64,000 bases of DNA from Stenotrophomonas sp. SAU14A_NAIMI4_8. GTDB taxonomy: Bacteria; Pseudomonadota; Gammaproteobacteria; Xanthomonadales; Xanthomonadaceae. Both the position numbers and the translations under genes were made by a program. This document shows, one piece after another, positions 57,166 to 64,000 of the stretch. The notes under the pieces are model-generated. The model was not told the DNA's origin. It searched no databases and saw only the letters and a list, made by a program, of their open reading frames with translations. Within the stretch, counting starts at the first letter, position 1. The number at the start of each line of letters is the position of its first letter. The DNA is taken from NCBI RefSeq assembly GCF_003086695.1, contig NZ_CP025999.1, positions 856,820 through 920,819 on the forward strand, given 5' to 3'.

Positions 57166-58031
57166 CTGCGCAGATTGACGCCGACGGCTGGTCCTGGTGG
57201 CCGGCCCCGGCCAAGCTGAACCTGTTCCTGCATATCACCGGCCGCCGCGCCGACGGCTACCACGAACTGCAGACGGTGTTCCGTCTGCTGGACTGGGGCG
57301 ACCGCATTGGCCTGCGCCTGCGTGAAGACGGTCAGGTGCGCCGCGAGGGTGACGGCCTGGCCGGCGTGGCGGAAGACCAGGACCTGGCCGTGCGCGCAGC
57401 GCGCTTGCTCAAAAAAGTGGCCAATGTCGCCCAGGGTGCTGACATCATCGTCGAAAAGCATGTGCCTGCGGGTGGCGGCTTCGGCGGTGGCTCGTCCGAC
57501 GCAGCCACCGTGCTGGTGGTGCTGAACCGGCTGTGGCAGGCCGGCCTGGACGAAGATGCGCTGGCCGAACTGGGCCTGCAGCTGGGGGCCGACGTGCCGG
57601 TGTTCGTGCGCGGCCGCAATGCCTGGGCCGAAGGGGTGGGCGAGCGCCTGCAGCCGATCGCGCTGCCCGCGGCCTGGTATGTGATCGCCGAACCGGGCGT
57701 TCATGTTCCGACCCCGGCCCTGTTTGCTGACCCGGATTTGACGCGCGACAGCCCAGTTGCGAAAATAGAGGACTTCGCTTCCGGCGCTCTGGTCGGAAAC
57801 GTGTTCGAGCCGGTGCTGCGCCGTCGCGAGCCTGCCGTCGAGGCGGTGCTTGCCGCGTTGAGCCGCATAGGCCGGGCACGTTTGACCGGGTCCGGAAGTG
57901 GTTGTTTCGTCGAGTTCGATTCGCAGGCTGCCGCAGAGCAGGGACGAGCGAAATTGCCGAAGGAGTTGCGGGCAAGGGTGGCAGCGGGCGTCATGCGTTC
58001 GCCACTGCTGGAAGCACTCGAGCAACACTGA
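57162..58031 (+). CDS. ispE: 4-diphosphocytidyl-2-C-methyl-D-erythritol kinase
   Basis: An ATP-dependent kinase of the MEP isoprenoid pathway, 289 residues. GHMP kinase motifs: [27 protein letters not shown], the glycine-rich ATP loop [18 protein letters not shown] and the C-terminal [15 protein letters not shown] 57162 overlaps lolB by 4 bp. A tRNA-Gln gene begins 11 bp after its stop, as in other gammaproteobacteria. Confidence 0.96.
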   Translation: MTAQIDADGWSWWPAPAKLNLFLHITGRRADGYHELQTVFRLLDWGDRIGLRLREDGQVRREGDGLAGVAEDQDLAVRAARLLKKVANVAQGADIIVEKHVPAGGGFGGGSSDAATVLVVLNRLWQAGLDEDALAELGLQLGADVPVFVRGRNAWAEGVGERLQPIALPAAWYVIAEPGVHVPTPALFADPDLTRDSPVAKIEDFASGALVGNVFEPVLRRREPAVEAVLAALSRIGRARLTGSGSGCFVEFDSQAAAEQGRAKLPKELRARVAAGVMRSPLLEALEQH

Positions 58032-58042
58032 TTCATCACTGC

Positions 58043-58119
58043 AGGGGCGTCGCCAAGAGGCCCAAGGCACCAGGTTTTGATCCTGGCATTCGTAGGTTCG
58101 AATCCTACCGCCCCTGCCA
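58043..58119 (+). tRNA. tRNA-Gln (anticodon TTG)
   Basis: A 77-nt cloverleaf with encoded CCA. The acceptor stem is AGGGGCG/CGCCCCT. The anticodon stem CCAGG/CCTGG holds loop TTTTGAT with anticodon TTG at 58077-58079. The T arm is GTAGGTTCGAATCCTAC and the 3' end GCCA. It reads CAA (and CAG by wobble). It lies between ispE and prs, a conserved position. Confidence 0.97.
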
Positions 58120-58254
58120 ATTGCGGCTGTGTCCGCGCCTTCCAGCGCATCGACCGCGCGGGACGTGGAAACAGCCGCGGTGTTGTCAGCAGCAAGGGCC
58201 CAACGGTCCTTGCCGCTACCGGATCCCCGCCACTCGTCCCCGCCCGAGACAATC

Positions 58255-59217
58255 ATGATGCAAGAGTCCCCGAACCTGCTGGTATTTTCCGGCAACGCCA
58301 ACAAACGTCTGGCGCAGAACATCTGCAAGGAACTGGGGGTTCGCCCGGGCAAGGCACTGGTCTCGCACTTCTCCGATGGTGAAGTGCAGGTGGAAATCGA
58401 AGAGAACGTGCGCAAGCAGGACGTCTTCGTGATCCAGCCGACCAGCGCGCCGAGCGCGGAAAACCTGATGGAACTGCTGGTGCTGATCGACGCGCTCAAG
58501 CGCGCATCGGTGAACAGCGTGACCGCCGTGGTGCCGTACTTCGGTTACTCGCGTCAGGATCGCCGCATGCGCTCCTCGCGCGTGCCGATCACCGCCAAGC
58601 TGGCGGCGAAGATGTTCAGCACCGCTGGCGCTGATCGCGTGCTGACCGTCGACCTGCACGCCGACCAGATCCAGGGTTTCTTCGATATCCCGGTGGACAA
58701 CGTGTATGCGTCCCCGCTGCTGCTGGCCGACATCTGGCGCGCCTACGGCACCGAGAACCTGATCGTCGTTTCGCCGGACGTGGGTGGCGTGGTCCGCGCC
58801 CGCGCCGTGGCCAAGCGCCTGGATGATGCCGACCTGGCCATCATCGACAAGCGCCGCCCGCGCGCCAACGTCTCCACCGTGATGAACATCATCGGTGACG
58901 TCGAAGGCAAGACCTGCGTGATGGTCGATGACATCGTCGATACCGCCGGCACCCTGTGCGCTGCTGCCGCTGCCCTGAAGGCGCGCGGTGCGCTGAAGGT
59001 CGCCGCGTACTGCACCCACGCGGTGCTGTCGGGCCCGGCGGTGGACAACATCACCAACTCGCAGCTGGACGAACTGGTGGTGACCGACACCATCCCGCTG
59101 AAGGACGCCGCGCGCGTGTGCAGCAAGATCCGCCAGCTCAGCGTGGCGGAAATGCTGGCCGAAACGATGCGCCGCATCGCCTTCGGCGAGTCGGTCAGCT
59201 CGCTGTACGTCGATTGA
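58255..59217 (+). CDS. prs: Ribose-phosphate pyrophosphokinase (PRPP synthetase)
   Basis: Makes PRPP from ribose 5-phosphate and ATP for nucleotide, histidine and tryptophan synthesis. 320 residues. Motifs are [33 protein letters not shown], the flexible-loop region [39 protein letters not shown] and the PRPP loop [18 protein letters not shown] 58255 and the adjacent ATG 58258 are both possible. Confidence 0.97.
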   Translation: MMQESPNLLVFSGNANKRLAQNICKELGVRPGKALVSHFSDGEVQVEIEENVRKQDVFVIQPTSAPSAENLMELLVLIDALKRASVNSVTAVVPYFGYSRQDRRMRSSRVPITAKLAAKMFSTAGADRVLTVDLHADQIQGFFDIPVDNVYASPLLLADIWRAYGTENLIVVSPDVGGVVRARAVAKRLDDADLAIIDKRRPRANVSTVMNIIGDVEGKTCVMVDDIVDTAGTLCAAAAALKARGALKVAAYCTHAVLSGPAVDNITNSQLDELVVTDTIPLKDAARVCSKIRQLSVAEMLAETMRRIAFGESVSSLYVD

Positions 59218-59255
59218 GAATCCGCCCCTGCCGGCAACGGCGGGGGCATGCCCCG

Positions 59256-59279
59256 GATGCTTCTGGTCGCGGAAGCATC
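59256..59279 (+). promoter_or_regulatory. Hairpin between prs and rplY
   Basis: Perfect arms GATGCTTC/GAAGCATC enclose 8 nt, 49 bp before the rplY start, preceded by a GC-rich imperfect hairpin near 59223-59249. No strong T-run, so it may be an mRNA leader structure or a processing site, not a terminator. Confidence 0.5.
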
Positions 59280-59327
59280 TTCAAACCGCCTCGCCGCACG
59301 GCAAGGCAACAACCTGAGTAGTCGAAA

Positions 59328-59942
59328 ATGTCGAAGACCCATGAAATCAAGGTCACCAAGCGTGAACTGCAGCGTAAGGGTGCGAGCCGCCGCCTGCGTC
59401 ACGCTGGTGTGATCCCGGCCATCGTGTACGGCGGCAACGCCGAGCCGGTCGCCATCAGCCTGGACCACAACGAAATCTGGCTGGCCCAGCAGAACGAGTG
59501 GTTCTATGCCTCCATCCTGGACCTGAACCTGGACGGCCAGGTGCAGAAGGTGCTGCTGCGTGACATGCAGCGCCACCCGTACAAGCAGCTGATCATGCAC
59601 CTGGACTTCCAGCGCGTGAACGAGAACGAAGCCCTGACCGCTTCGGTCCCGCTGCACTTCATCAACGAAGACACCTCGCCGGCTGGCAAGGCTGCCGACG
59701 TCGTGGTCACCCACGAACTGAAGGAAGTGACCATCACCTGCCTGCCGAAGGACCTGCCGGAGTCGATCGAAGTCGACCTGGGCGAGCTGAAGGCCGGTGA
59801 CGTGGTGTACCTGTCCAACATCAAGCTGCCGAAGGGCGTGGAAATCCCGGCCCTGGCGCTGGGCAAGGACCACGACGACGCCATCGTCACCGCCAAGGCC
59901 GGCAAGGGCGACGCGGCCGACGAAGAAGCGGCTGCCGAGTAA
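59328..59942 (+). CDS. rplY: 50S ribosomal protein L25, general stress protein Ctc type
   Basis: Binds 5S rRNA. 204 residues: the N-terminal L25 domain (VTKRELQRKGASRRLRHAGVIPAIVYGG...LIMHLDFQRV) is followed by the C-terminal Ctc/TL5 beta-domain (LPKDLPESIEVDLGELKAGDVVYLSNIKLPKGV) and an acidic Ala/Glu tail. Long form, unlike the 94-residue E. coli L25. Ribosome-binding site weak. Part of prs-rplY-pth-ychF. Confidence 0.96.
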   Translation: MSKTHEIKVTKRELQRKGASRRLRHAGVIPAIVYGGNAEPVAISLDHNEIWLAQQNEWFYASILDLNLDGQVQKVLLRDMQRHPYKQLIMHLDFQRVNENEALTASVPLHFINEDTSPAGKAADVVVTHELKEVTITCLPKDLPESIEVDLGELKAGDVVYLSNIKLPKGVEIPALALGKDHDDAIVTAKAGKGDAADEEAAAE

Positions 59943-59950
59943 TACCCAAG

Positions 59951-59976
59951 CGGTGCCTGCCTTCGGGCAGGCACCG
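59951..59976 (+). promoter_or_regulatory. Hairpin between rplY and pth
   Basis: Arms CGGTGCCTGC and GCAGGCACCG around a TTCG-containing loop, 9 bp after rplY and 15 bp before the pth start, next to its GGAAGGA ribosome-binding site. No T-run follows; probably an attenuating or stabilising stem. Confidence 0.6.
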
Positions 59977-59990
59977 TGCTGGAAGGAACC

Positions 59991-60569
59991 ATGGCAGGAT
60001 TGCGACTGATCGTCGGTCTGGGCAACCCCGGATCGGAACACGCCCGGACCCGGCACAATGCCGGGTTTCATTTCGTTGAGGCCCTGGCTGAAAAAGCCGG
60101 TGCGCGCTGGAACGTGGACAGCAAGCTGTTCGGCGAGACCGCCAAGGTCGAAATCGCCGGGCAGACGGTCTGGCTGCTGAAGCCGGCCACCTTCATGAAC
60201 CTCAGCGGCAAGTCGGTGACCGCCGCACAGCGGTTCTGGAAGATCGAACCGGAAGAAACCCTGCTGGCCCACGACGAGCTGGACCTGCCGCCGGGTGCGG
60301 TACGGCTGAAGTTCGACGGCGGCCACGGCGGCCAGAACGGCCTGCGCGACACCATGCGCCTGCTCGGCCACGGCAAGTTCCACCGCCTGCGCGTGGGCAT
60401 TGGCCACCCCGGCCACAAGGACCGCGTGGTGGGCTGGGTGCTCGGTCGCCCGAGCAAGGACGACGACGTCCTGATTGCCCGTGCCATCGACGATGCCATC
60501 GACGTGCTGCCGCTGGCTGTACAAGGCGATTTCAACGAAGCGATGAAGCGCCTCCACACCCCGAAATAG
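59991..60569 (+). CDS. pth: Peptidyl-tRNA hydrolase
   Basis: Recycles peptidyl-tRNA released from stalled ribosomes. 192 residues: [22 protein letters not shown] contains the catalytic histidine (His22), [13 protein letters not shown] the substrate asparagine and [29 protein letters not shown] the aspartate. ATG 59991 follows GGAAGGA. Followed by a SMAG element and ychF. Confidence 0.97.
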   Translation: MAGLRLIVGLGNPGSEHARTRHNAGFHFVEALAEKAGARWNVDSKLFGETAKVEIAGQTVWLLKPATFMNLSGKSVTAAQRFWKIEPEETLLAHDELDLPPGAVRLKFDGGHGGQNGLRDTMRLLGHGKFHRLRVGIGHPGHKDRVVGWVLGRPSKDDDVLIARAIDDAIDVLPLAVQGDFNEAMKRLHTPK

Positions 60570-60577
60570 CGCTTTTG

Positions 60578-60601
60578 GTAGGTGCCAACCTTGGTTGGCA
60601 C
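60578..60601 (+). repeat. SMAG palindrome between pth and ychF
   Basis: A single GTAG element with core GTGCCAACCTTGGTTGGCAC, 8 bp after the pth stop, same subfamily as the 151-bp array at 13.5 kb. It may protect or end the pth message while transcription reads on to ychF. Confidence 0.9.
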
Positions 60602-60684
60602 ACAATGATCGACACCGAGATGGATTGGCCAAGCAGCGCGCGCGCTGCTTCCCCAATCACTTTCACCCCAGAGAGCTGTCACCC

Positions 60685-61776
60685 ATGGGTATCAAATGCG
60701 GCATCGTCGGCCTGCCCAACGTCGGCAAGTCGACCCTGTTCAACGCGCTGACCAAGGCGGGCATCGCCGCGGCGAACTTCCCGTTCTGCACCATCGAACC
60801 GAACGTCGGCATCGTGCCGGTGCCGGACCCGCGTCTGGGCGAACTGGCCGGCATCATCAATCCGCAGAAGGTCATCCCGACCGCGGTGGAATTCGTCGAC
60901 ATCGCCGGCCTGGTCGCCGGTGCCGCCAGCGGTGAAGGCCTGGGCAACAAGTTCCTGGCCCACATCCGCGAAGTCGATGCGATCACCCACGTGGTGCGCT
61001 GCTTCGAGAATGCCGACGTCATCCACGTCAACAACAAGGTCGACCCGATCTCGGACATCGAAACCATCGATACCGAGCTGGCGCTGGCCGACCTGGACAG
61101 CGTGGAAAAGGCCCTGAACCGCGCCGAGCGCGCCGCCAAGGGTGGCGACAAGGAAGCGGCCGCGCGCAAGCCGGTGCTGGCCAAGCTGCAGGCCGCCCTG
61201 TCCGACGGCAAGTCCGGCCGTTCGGTCGGCCTTGACGAGGAAGAGAAGGCGCTGGTCCGTGACCTGTTCCTGCTGACCCTCAAGCCGGTGATGTACATCG
61301 CCAACGTGCTGGAAGACGGTTTCGAGAACAACCCGCACCTGGACGCCGTGCGCGCCCACGCCGCCGCCGAAGGCGCGCAGGTGGTGCCGGTGTCGGCCGC
61401 GATCGAAGAAGAGCTGTCCCAGCTCGACGACGAAGACCGCGACACCTTCCTGGCCGACCTGGGCCTGAGCGAGCCGGGCCTGAACCGCGTGATCAACGCG
61501 GCCTACAGCCTGCTGGGCCTGCAGACCTACTTCACCGCTGGCGTGAAGGAAGTCCGCGCATGGACCGTGCGCAAGGGCGCCACCGCCCCGCAGGCCGCCG
61601 CCGTCATCCACACCGACTTCGAGAAGGGCTTCATCCGCGCCGAAACCATCGCGTATGACGACTTCATCAAATACAAGGGCGAAGCCGGCGCCAAGGAAGC
61701 CGGTCGCCTGCGCCTGGAAGGCAAGGAATACCGCGTGCAGGAAGGCGACGTGCTGCACTTCCGCTTCAACGTCTGA
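60685..61776 (+). CDS. ychF: Redox-sensitive GTPase/ATPase YchF
   Basis: A universally conserved P-loop protein (OLA1/YchF) that binds ribosomes and prefers ATP. 363 residues: P-loop GLPNVGKST at residues 9-17, switch region [21 protein letters not shown], the nucleotide-specificity region near YIANVLEDG, and a C-terminal TGS domain ([20 protein letters not shown]...[11 protein letters not shown]). ATG 60685 gives the canonical MGIKCGIVG start. Confidence 0.97.
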   Translation: MGIKCGIVGLPNVGKSTLFNALTKAGIAAANFPFCTIEPNVGIVPVPDPRLGELAGIINPQKVIPTAVEFVDIAGLVAGAASGEGLGNKFLAHIREVDAITHVVRCFENADVIHVNNKVDPISDIETIDTELALADLDSVEKALNRAERAAKGGDKEAAARKPVLAKLQAALSDGKSGRSVGLDEEEKALVRDLFLLTLKPVMYIANVLEDGFENNPHLDAVRAHAAAEGAQVVPVSAAIEEELSQLDDEDRDTFLADLGLSEPGLNRVINAAYSLLGLQTYFTAGVKEVRAWTVRKGATAPQAAAVIHTDFEKGFIRAETIAYDDFIKYKGEAGAKEAGRLRLEGKEYRVQEGDVLHFRFNV

Positions 61777-61799
61777 TCCTGCCGCACCGGATCGACCCC

Positions 61800-61827
61800 G
61801 AACGCCCCGCCCTGTGCGGGGCGTTCG
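61800..61827 (+). terminator. Terminator after ychF
   Basis: Arms GAACGCCCCGC/GCGGGGCGTTC with loop CCTGT, followed by GCGTTTCT; 23 bp after the stop. Confidence 0.85.
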
Positions 61828-61851
61828 CGTTTCTGGCGGCGGGCCGAGCGT

Positions 61852-62214
61852 TGGACAAAAAATGACCATGCGCTGAAACGCTTGCGCCGCAGTACTCGCG
61901 CACACTTGTCCACACCAAACCCCCACCACTTTCCACGCGCGGTGTGGAAAACCATGGGGTGCCCGCCAGGTAGGTGCCGACCTTGGTTGGCACAGCGCGA
62001 GGTGGATAAATTTTCACCACGTCCCGGAACGCCTGCGCCGCAACGCTCGCACCCACTTGTCCACACCAAGTTCCCATCGCTTTCCACGTGCCGTGTGGAA
62101 AACAAACATGGGCATGGACAAAAAATAACCACCCCTGCAAACGCTTGTACGGCAATGCTCGCACCCACTTGTCCACACCAAGTTCCCATCGCTTTCCACG
62201 CGTGGTGTGGAAAA
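61852..62214. repeat. Three repeats with paired DnaA-box-like motifs
   Basis: Three imperfect copies of an approximately 105-bp unit. Each begins near a GGACAAAAAATAACCA-like or GGATAAATTTTCACCA stretch. Each has TTGTCCACA (61906-61914, 62057-62065, 62169-62177) and, about 28 nt later, TTTCCACG facing TGTGGAAAA (61943-61951, 62094-62102, 62206-62214), which form a hairpin. TTGTCCACA and TTTTCCACA each differ by one base from the DnaA box TTATCCACA. The first and second copies are 39 bp further apart because a SMAG lies between them. No gene here. Confidence 0.7.
61970..61993 (+). repeat. SMAG palindrome inside the DnaA-box-like repeats
   Basis: GTAG head with core GTGCCGACCTTGGTTGGCAC, a variant of the subfamily at 60578. 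It appears to interrupt the older repeat array. Confidence 0.85.
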
Positions 62215-62232
62215 CCCTGGCGGCGCGCCCTG

Positions 62233-62565
62233 GTAGTCGCCCATCTTGGTGGGCGCGCGGCACGTCCATGCCCACCAAGGTGGGCATCTACCAAAGCCCG
62301 GTTCCCCTCGCATCCTGTGCTCCGGTGGTCGCCCACCTGGGTGGGCGCGCGGCAGGTCCATGCCCCACCAAGGTGGGCATCTACCAAAGCCCGGTTCCCC
62401 TCGCACTGTGCTCTGGTAGTCGCCCACCTTGGTGGGCGCGCGGCAGGTCCATGCCCCACCAAGGTGGGCATCTACCAAAGCCCGGTTCCCCTCGCACTGT
62501 GCTCTGGTAGTCGCCCACCTTGGTGGGCGCGCGGCACGTCCATGCCCACCAAGGTGGGCATCTAC
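62233..62565. repeat. Four tandem SMAG inverted dimers, about 91-bp period
   Basis: Units start at 62233, 62325, 62416 and 62507. Each is a direct element (core TCGCCCACCTTGGTGGGCG; head GTAG, GTGG in unit 2) followed by an inverted one with core GCCCACCAAGGTGGGC and tail ATCTAC. Units are nearly identical, a recent expansion like the array at 13.5 kb but of another subfamily. No gene supported. Confidence 0.9.
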
Positions 62566-62590
62566 CAAAGCCCGGTTCCCAAACGAACAG

Positions 62591-62609
62591 GGCCCGCCAA
62601 TGGCGGGCC
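62591..62609 (-). terminator. Hairpin terminator of the TonB-dependent receptor gene
   Basis: Arms GGCCCGCC/GGCGGGCC with a 3-nt loop, followed on the minus strand by CTGTTCGTTT; 32 bp after the receptor stop codon. Confidence 0.7.
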
Positions 62610-62640
62610 TTGTCCTCCACAGCCTGCGCTGCAGCCCGCC

Positions 62641-64000
62641 TTACAGCGCGCTGCCACCAAACTTGTGCGTGTACTGCAGGTTGATCGTGCGCCCCACCGT
62701 GTCGAACCAGGAAACGTCGTAGTAGGGGTACGCCGTGTACGAGGCGTCCTTCGGCGGCATCTTGTTGAACACGTTCACCACCGACAGCGACAGCCGCGCG
62801 TGGTCGTCGAAGCGGTACTGCACCGACGCGTTGTAGCGGTAGGTCGCCTTGATGTACGGGCTGTCACCGCTGTCCCAGTCGAACACCTGGTCGTAGCTGT
62901 CCGAGGTCGGCAGCTTGCCCAGCCGCGAGCCGTACACCGTGGCCGACCAGGCGGCCTTCTCCCAGGTCACGCTCAGGCTGGTCTTGGTGCGCGGAATGTC
63001 GAAGCCACTGTTCACCGCGAACTGGTCTTCCACCGGGTCGCCCGGGAACTGCTGGAAGTCGTGCTTCTTCACCCAGGTGTGGTTGCCGTTGAAGGAGAAC
63101 TCGCCGATGCCGGTCTGCACGCGCCAGCGCAGGCCCACGTCCACGCCCTGGGTGCGCTCGCGGGCAATGTTCACCGGGTTCACGTGCACGCCGTACAGGC
63201 GGCCGTCGTCGGTGCGGGTCACCCGGGCCAGGGCGTCCACGCAGGTGGCCGAGGTGGCGTCCAGCTCGCCCAGGCGGCAGGCCGCCTCGTCGCGCAGGAT
63301 CGCGTCCACGTTCATGTCCTGCACCTGGTTGCGCATGTCGATGTCGAACCAGTCCGCGCTGATGTCGAAGCCGCCGCCGGGCGACCAGACGAAGCCGGCG
63401 CTCCACGAAGTGCTGGTTTCCGGATCGAGGCGACGGTTGCCTTCGCGGCTGCGCACCAGGTTCTCTTCGTAGTCGCTGCAGTCATCGGCGCCGTCGCTCA
63501 GGCAGCCGTAGTAGTCGTTGCCGGCGGTCTCGTCATTGCCGGGGCCGGCGTACACGTAGTGCAGGTCCGGCGCGCGGAACGCGGTGCCGTAGGAACCGCG
63601 CACCAGCAGGGTGTCGATCGGGCGCCACTCCAGGCCACCACTCCAGGTGGCCTTGCCGATCGTATTGCCCGAATAGCGGTACTGGTCGTAACGGCCGGCC
63701 ACGCTCAGGTTCACGCTGTCAAGCAGCGGCATGCGCAGCTCGGCGGCGCTGGCCCAGCGGTTGCGCGAGCCTTCGCCGTTGGAATCCTTCCAGCTGTAGT
63801 AGTAGTACTGCGTGGCCAGCGGATCGGGATTCAGCGCGTAGGCCTGCTGGCCCAGTTCCACGGTGGCGGCAAAGCCGGCATCGCCGCCGGGCAGGCCGAA
63901 CAGTGCGCCGTTGGTCAGGGTGAAGGCCGCCGTTTCCGTGCGCGACTTCGGCGTATAGGTGGTACGCGCGGCGATCGAATCGTACTCGGCGCGGGTCAGC
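62641..64000 (-). CDS. TonB-dependent receptor, N-terminal part missing
   Basis: The frame is open to the window edge, so only the C-terminal 450 or so residues are present. They form a TonB-dependent outer-membrane barrel: alternating strands, the segment SGGLEWRPIDTLLVRGSYGTAFRAPDLHYVYAG typical of CirA/BtuB-like receptors, and the closing RLSLSVVNVFNKMPPKDASYTAYPYYDVSWFDTVGRTINLQYTHKF. Two cysteine pairs lie in extracellular-type loops (CLSDGADDC and CRLGELDATSATC). The ligand is unknown; the plug domain and TonB box are outside the window. Confidence 0.94.
   Translation of the reverse strand, partial: LTRAEYDSIAARTTYTPKSRTETAAFTLTNGALFGLPGGDAGFAATVELGQQAYALNPDPLATQYYYYSWKDSNGEGSRNRWASAAELRMPLLDSVNLSVAGRYDQYRYSGNTIGKATWSGGLEWRPIDTLLVRGSYGTAFRAPDLHYVYAGPGNDETAGNDYYGCLSDGADDCSDYEENLVRSREGNRRLDPETSTSWSAGFVWSPGGGFDISADWFDIDMRNQVQDMNVDAILRDEAACRLGELDATSATCVDALARVTRTDDGRLYGVHVNPVNIARERTQGVDVGLRWRVQTGIGEFSFNGNHTWVKKHDFQQFPGDPVEDQFAVNSGFDIPRTKTSLSVTWEKAAWSATVYGSRLGKLPTSDSYDQVFDWDSGDSPYIKATYRYNASVQYRFDDHARLSLSVVNVFNKMPPKDASYTAYPYYDVSWFDTVGRTINLQYTHKFGGSAL

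Noticed and set aside
61852..62214. Chromosomal replication origin
   Set aside because: DnaA-box-like motifs are present but each has a mismatch, no AT-rich unwinding element is seen, and dnaA/dnaN/gyrB/rpmH are absent; neighbours are ychF and a TonB receptor gene.

Overview
The window (64 kb, high GC, dense operons, many ATGA stop/start overlaps) looks like the chromosome of a Stenotrophomonas species of the S. maltophilia group (Xanthomonadaceae). Three things point there: the order lptD-surA-pdxA-ksgA-apaG-apaH, the ahpC-ahpF-oxyR block typical of xanthomonads, and many copies of the short palindromic GTAG repeats (SMAG elements) described from S. maltophilia. The species call is inference. 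No phage, integrase, transposase, rRNA or CRISPR array was seen; the accessory content is almost entirely small repeats. 

Layout. 1-13.5 kb: 3' part of thyA, an exported protein and folA (+); then a minus-strand outer-membrane biogenesis/housekeeping run lptD-surA-pdxA-ksgA-apaG-apaH, preceded by a deacetylase-fold amidohydrolase, a PduO-type cobalamin adenosyltransferase and a membrane protein; then two ubiquinone hydroxylases (+). 13.5-14.3 kb: a 151-bp tandem array of SMAG dimers. 14.3-20.3 kb: rlmM, a nucleoside deaminase, two unknown genes and glnS (-), then a DUF2007 gene and msrA (+). 20.3-20.9 kb: a gene-free stretch with two copies of a 62-nt double-hairpin element, a terminator and SMAGs. 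20.9-25.9 kb: tal, rnk and the peroxide-defence unit oxyR-ahpF-ahpC (-). 26-34 kb: prmC, pip, a LysR/MFS divergent pair, an unknown gene, and a four-gene overlapping operon (nitroreductase, 5'-3' exonuclease, Nudix hydrolase, N-formylglutamate amidohydrolase). 34-41 kb: a DUF1631 protein and a three-gene proton-translocating transhydrogenase (pntAA, pntAB, pntB) split by a divergent sigma factor/membrane protein/DUF3106 module. 41-46 kb: a membrane protein, sufT-like, ilvE and a secreted subtilase with a PPC domain. 46-50.6 kb: a one-domain asparaginase, DUF2069, wrbA, yihY, a TlpA-like lipoprotein, an 89-bp composite repeat array and ppk2. 50.6-54.8 kb: an OGT-like glycosyltransferase, prfA and hemA (-). 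54.8-61.8 kb: the gammaproteobacterial run TPR protein-lolB-ispE-tRNA-Gln-prs-rplY-pth-ychF (+). 61.8-64 kb: a repeat region with paired DnaA-box-like motifs and SMAG dimers, then the 3' part of a TonB-dependent receptor (-), cut by the window end. 

Most genes are core functions: nucleotide and cofactor synthesis (thyA, folA, pdxA, hemA, prs, ubiH), translation (glnS, prfA, prmC, pth, rplY, rlmM, ychF), envelope assembly (surA, lptD, lolB) and redox defence (ahpC, ahpF, oxyR, msrA, pnt). The least ordinary content is in the repeats. Five genes take their in-frame stop codon from the GTAG (or GTAA) head of a SMAG element. A second hairpin family, with outer arms GGGGTC/GACCCC, shows compensatory stem changes. 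A 62-nt element is flanked by unrelated but self-complementary arms.
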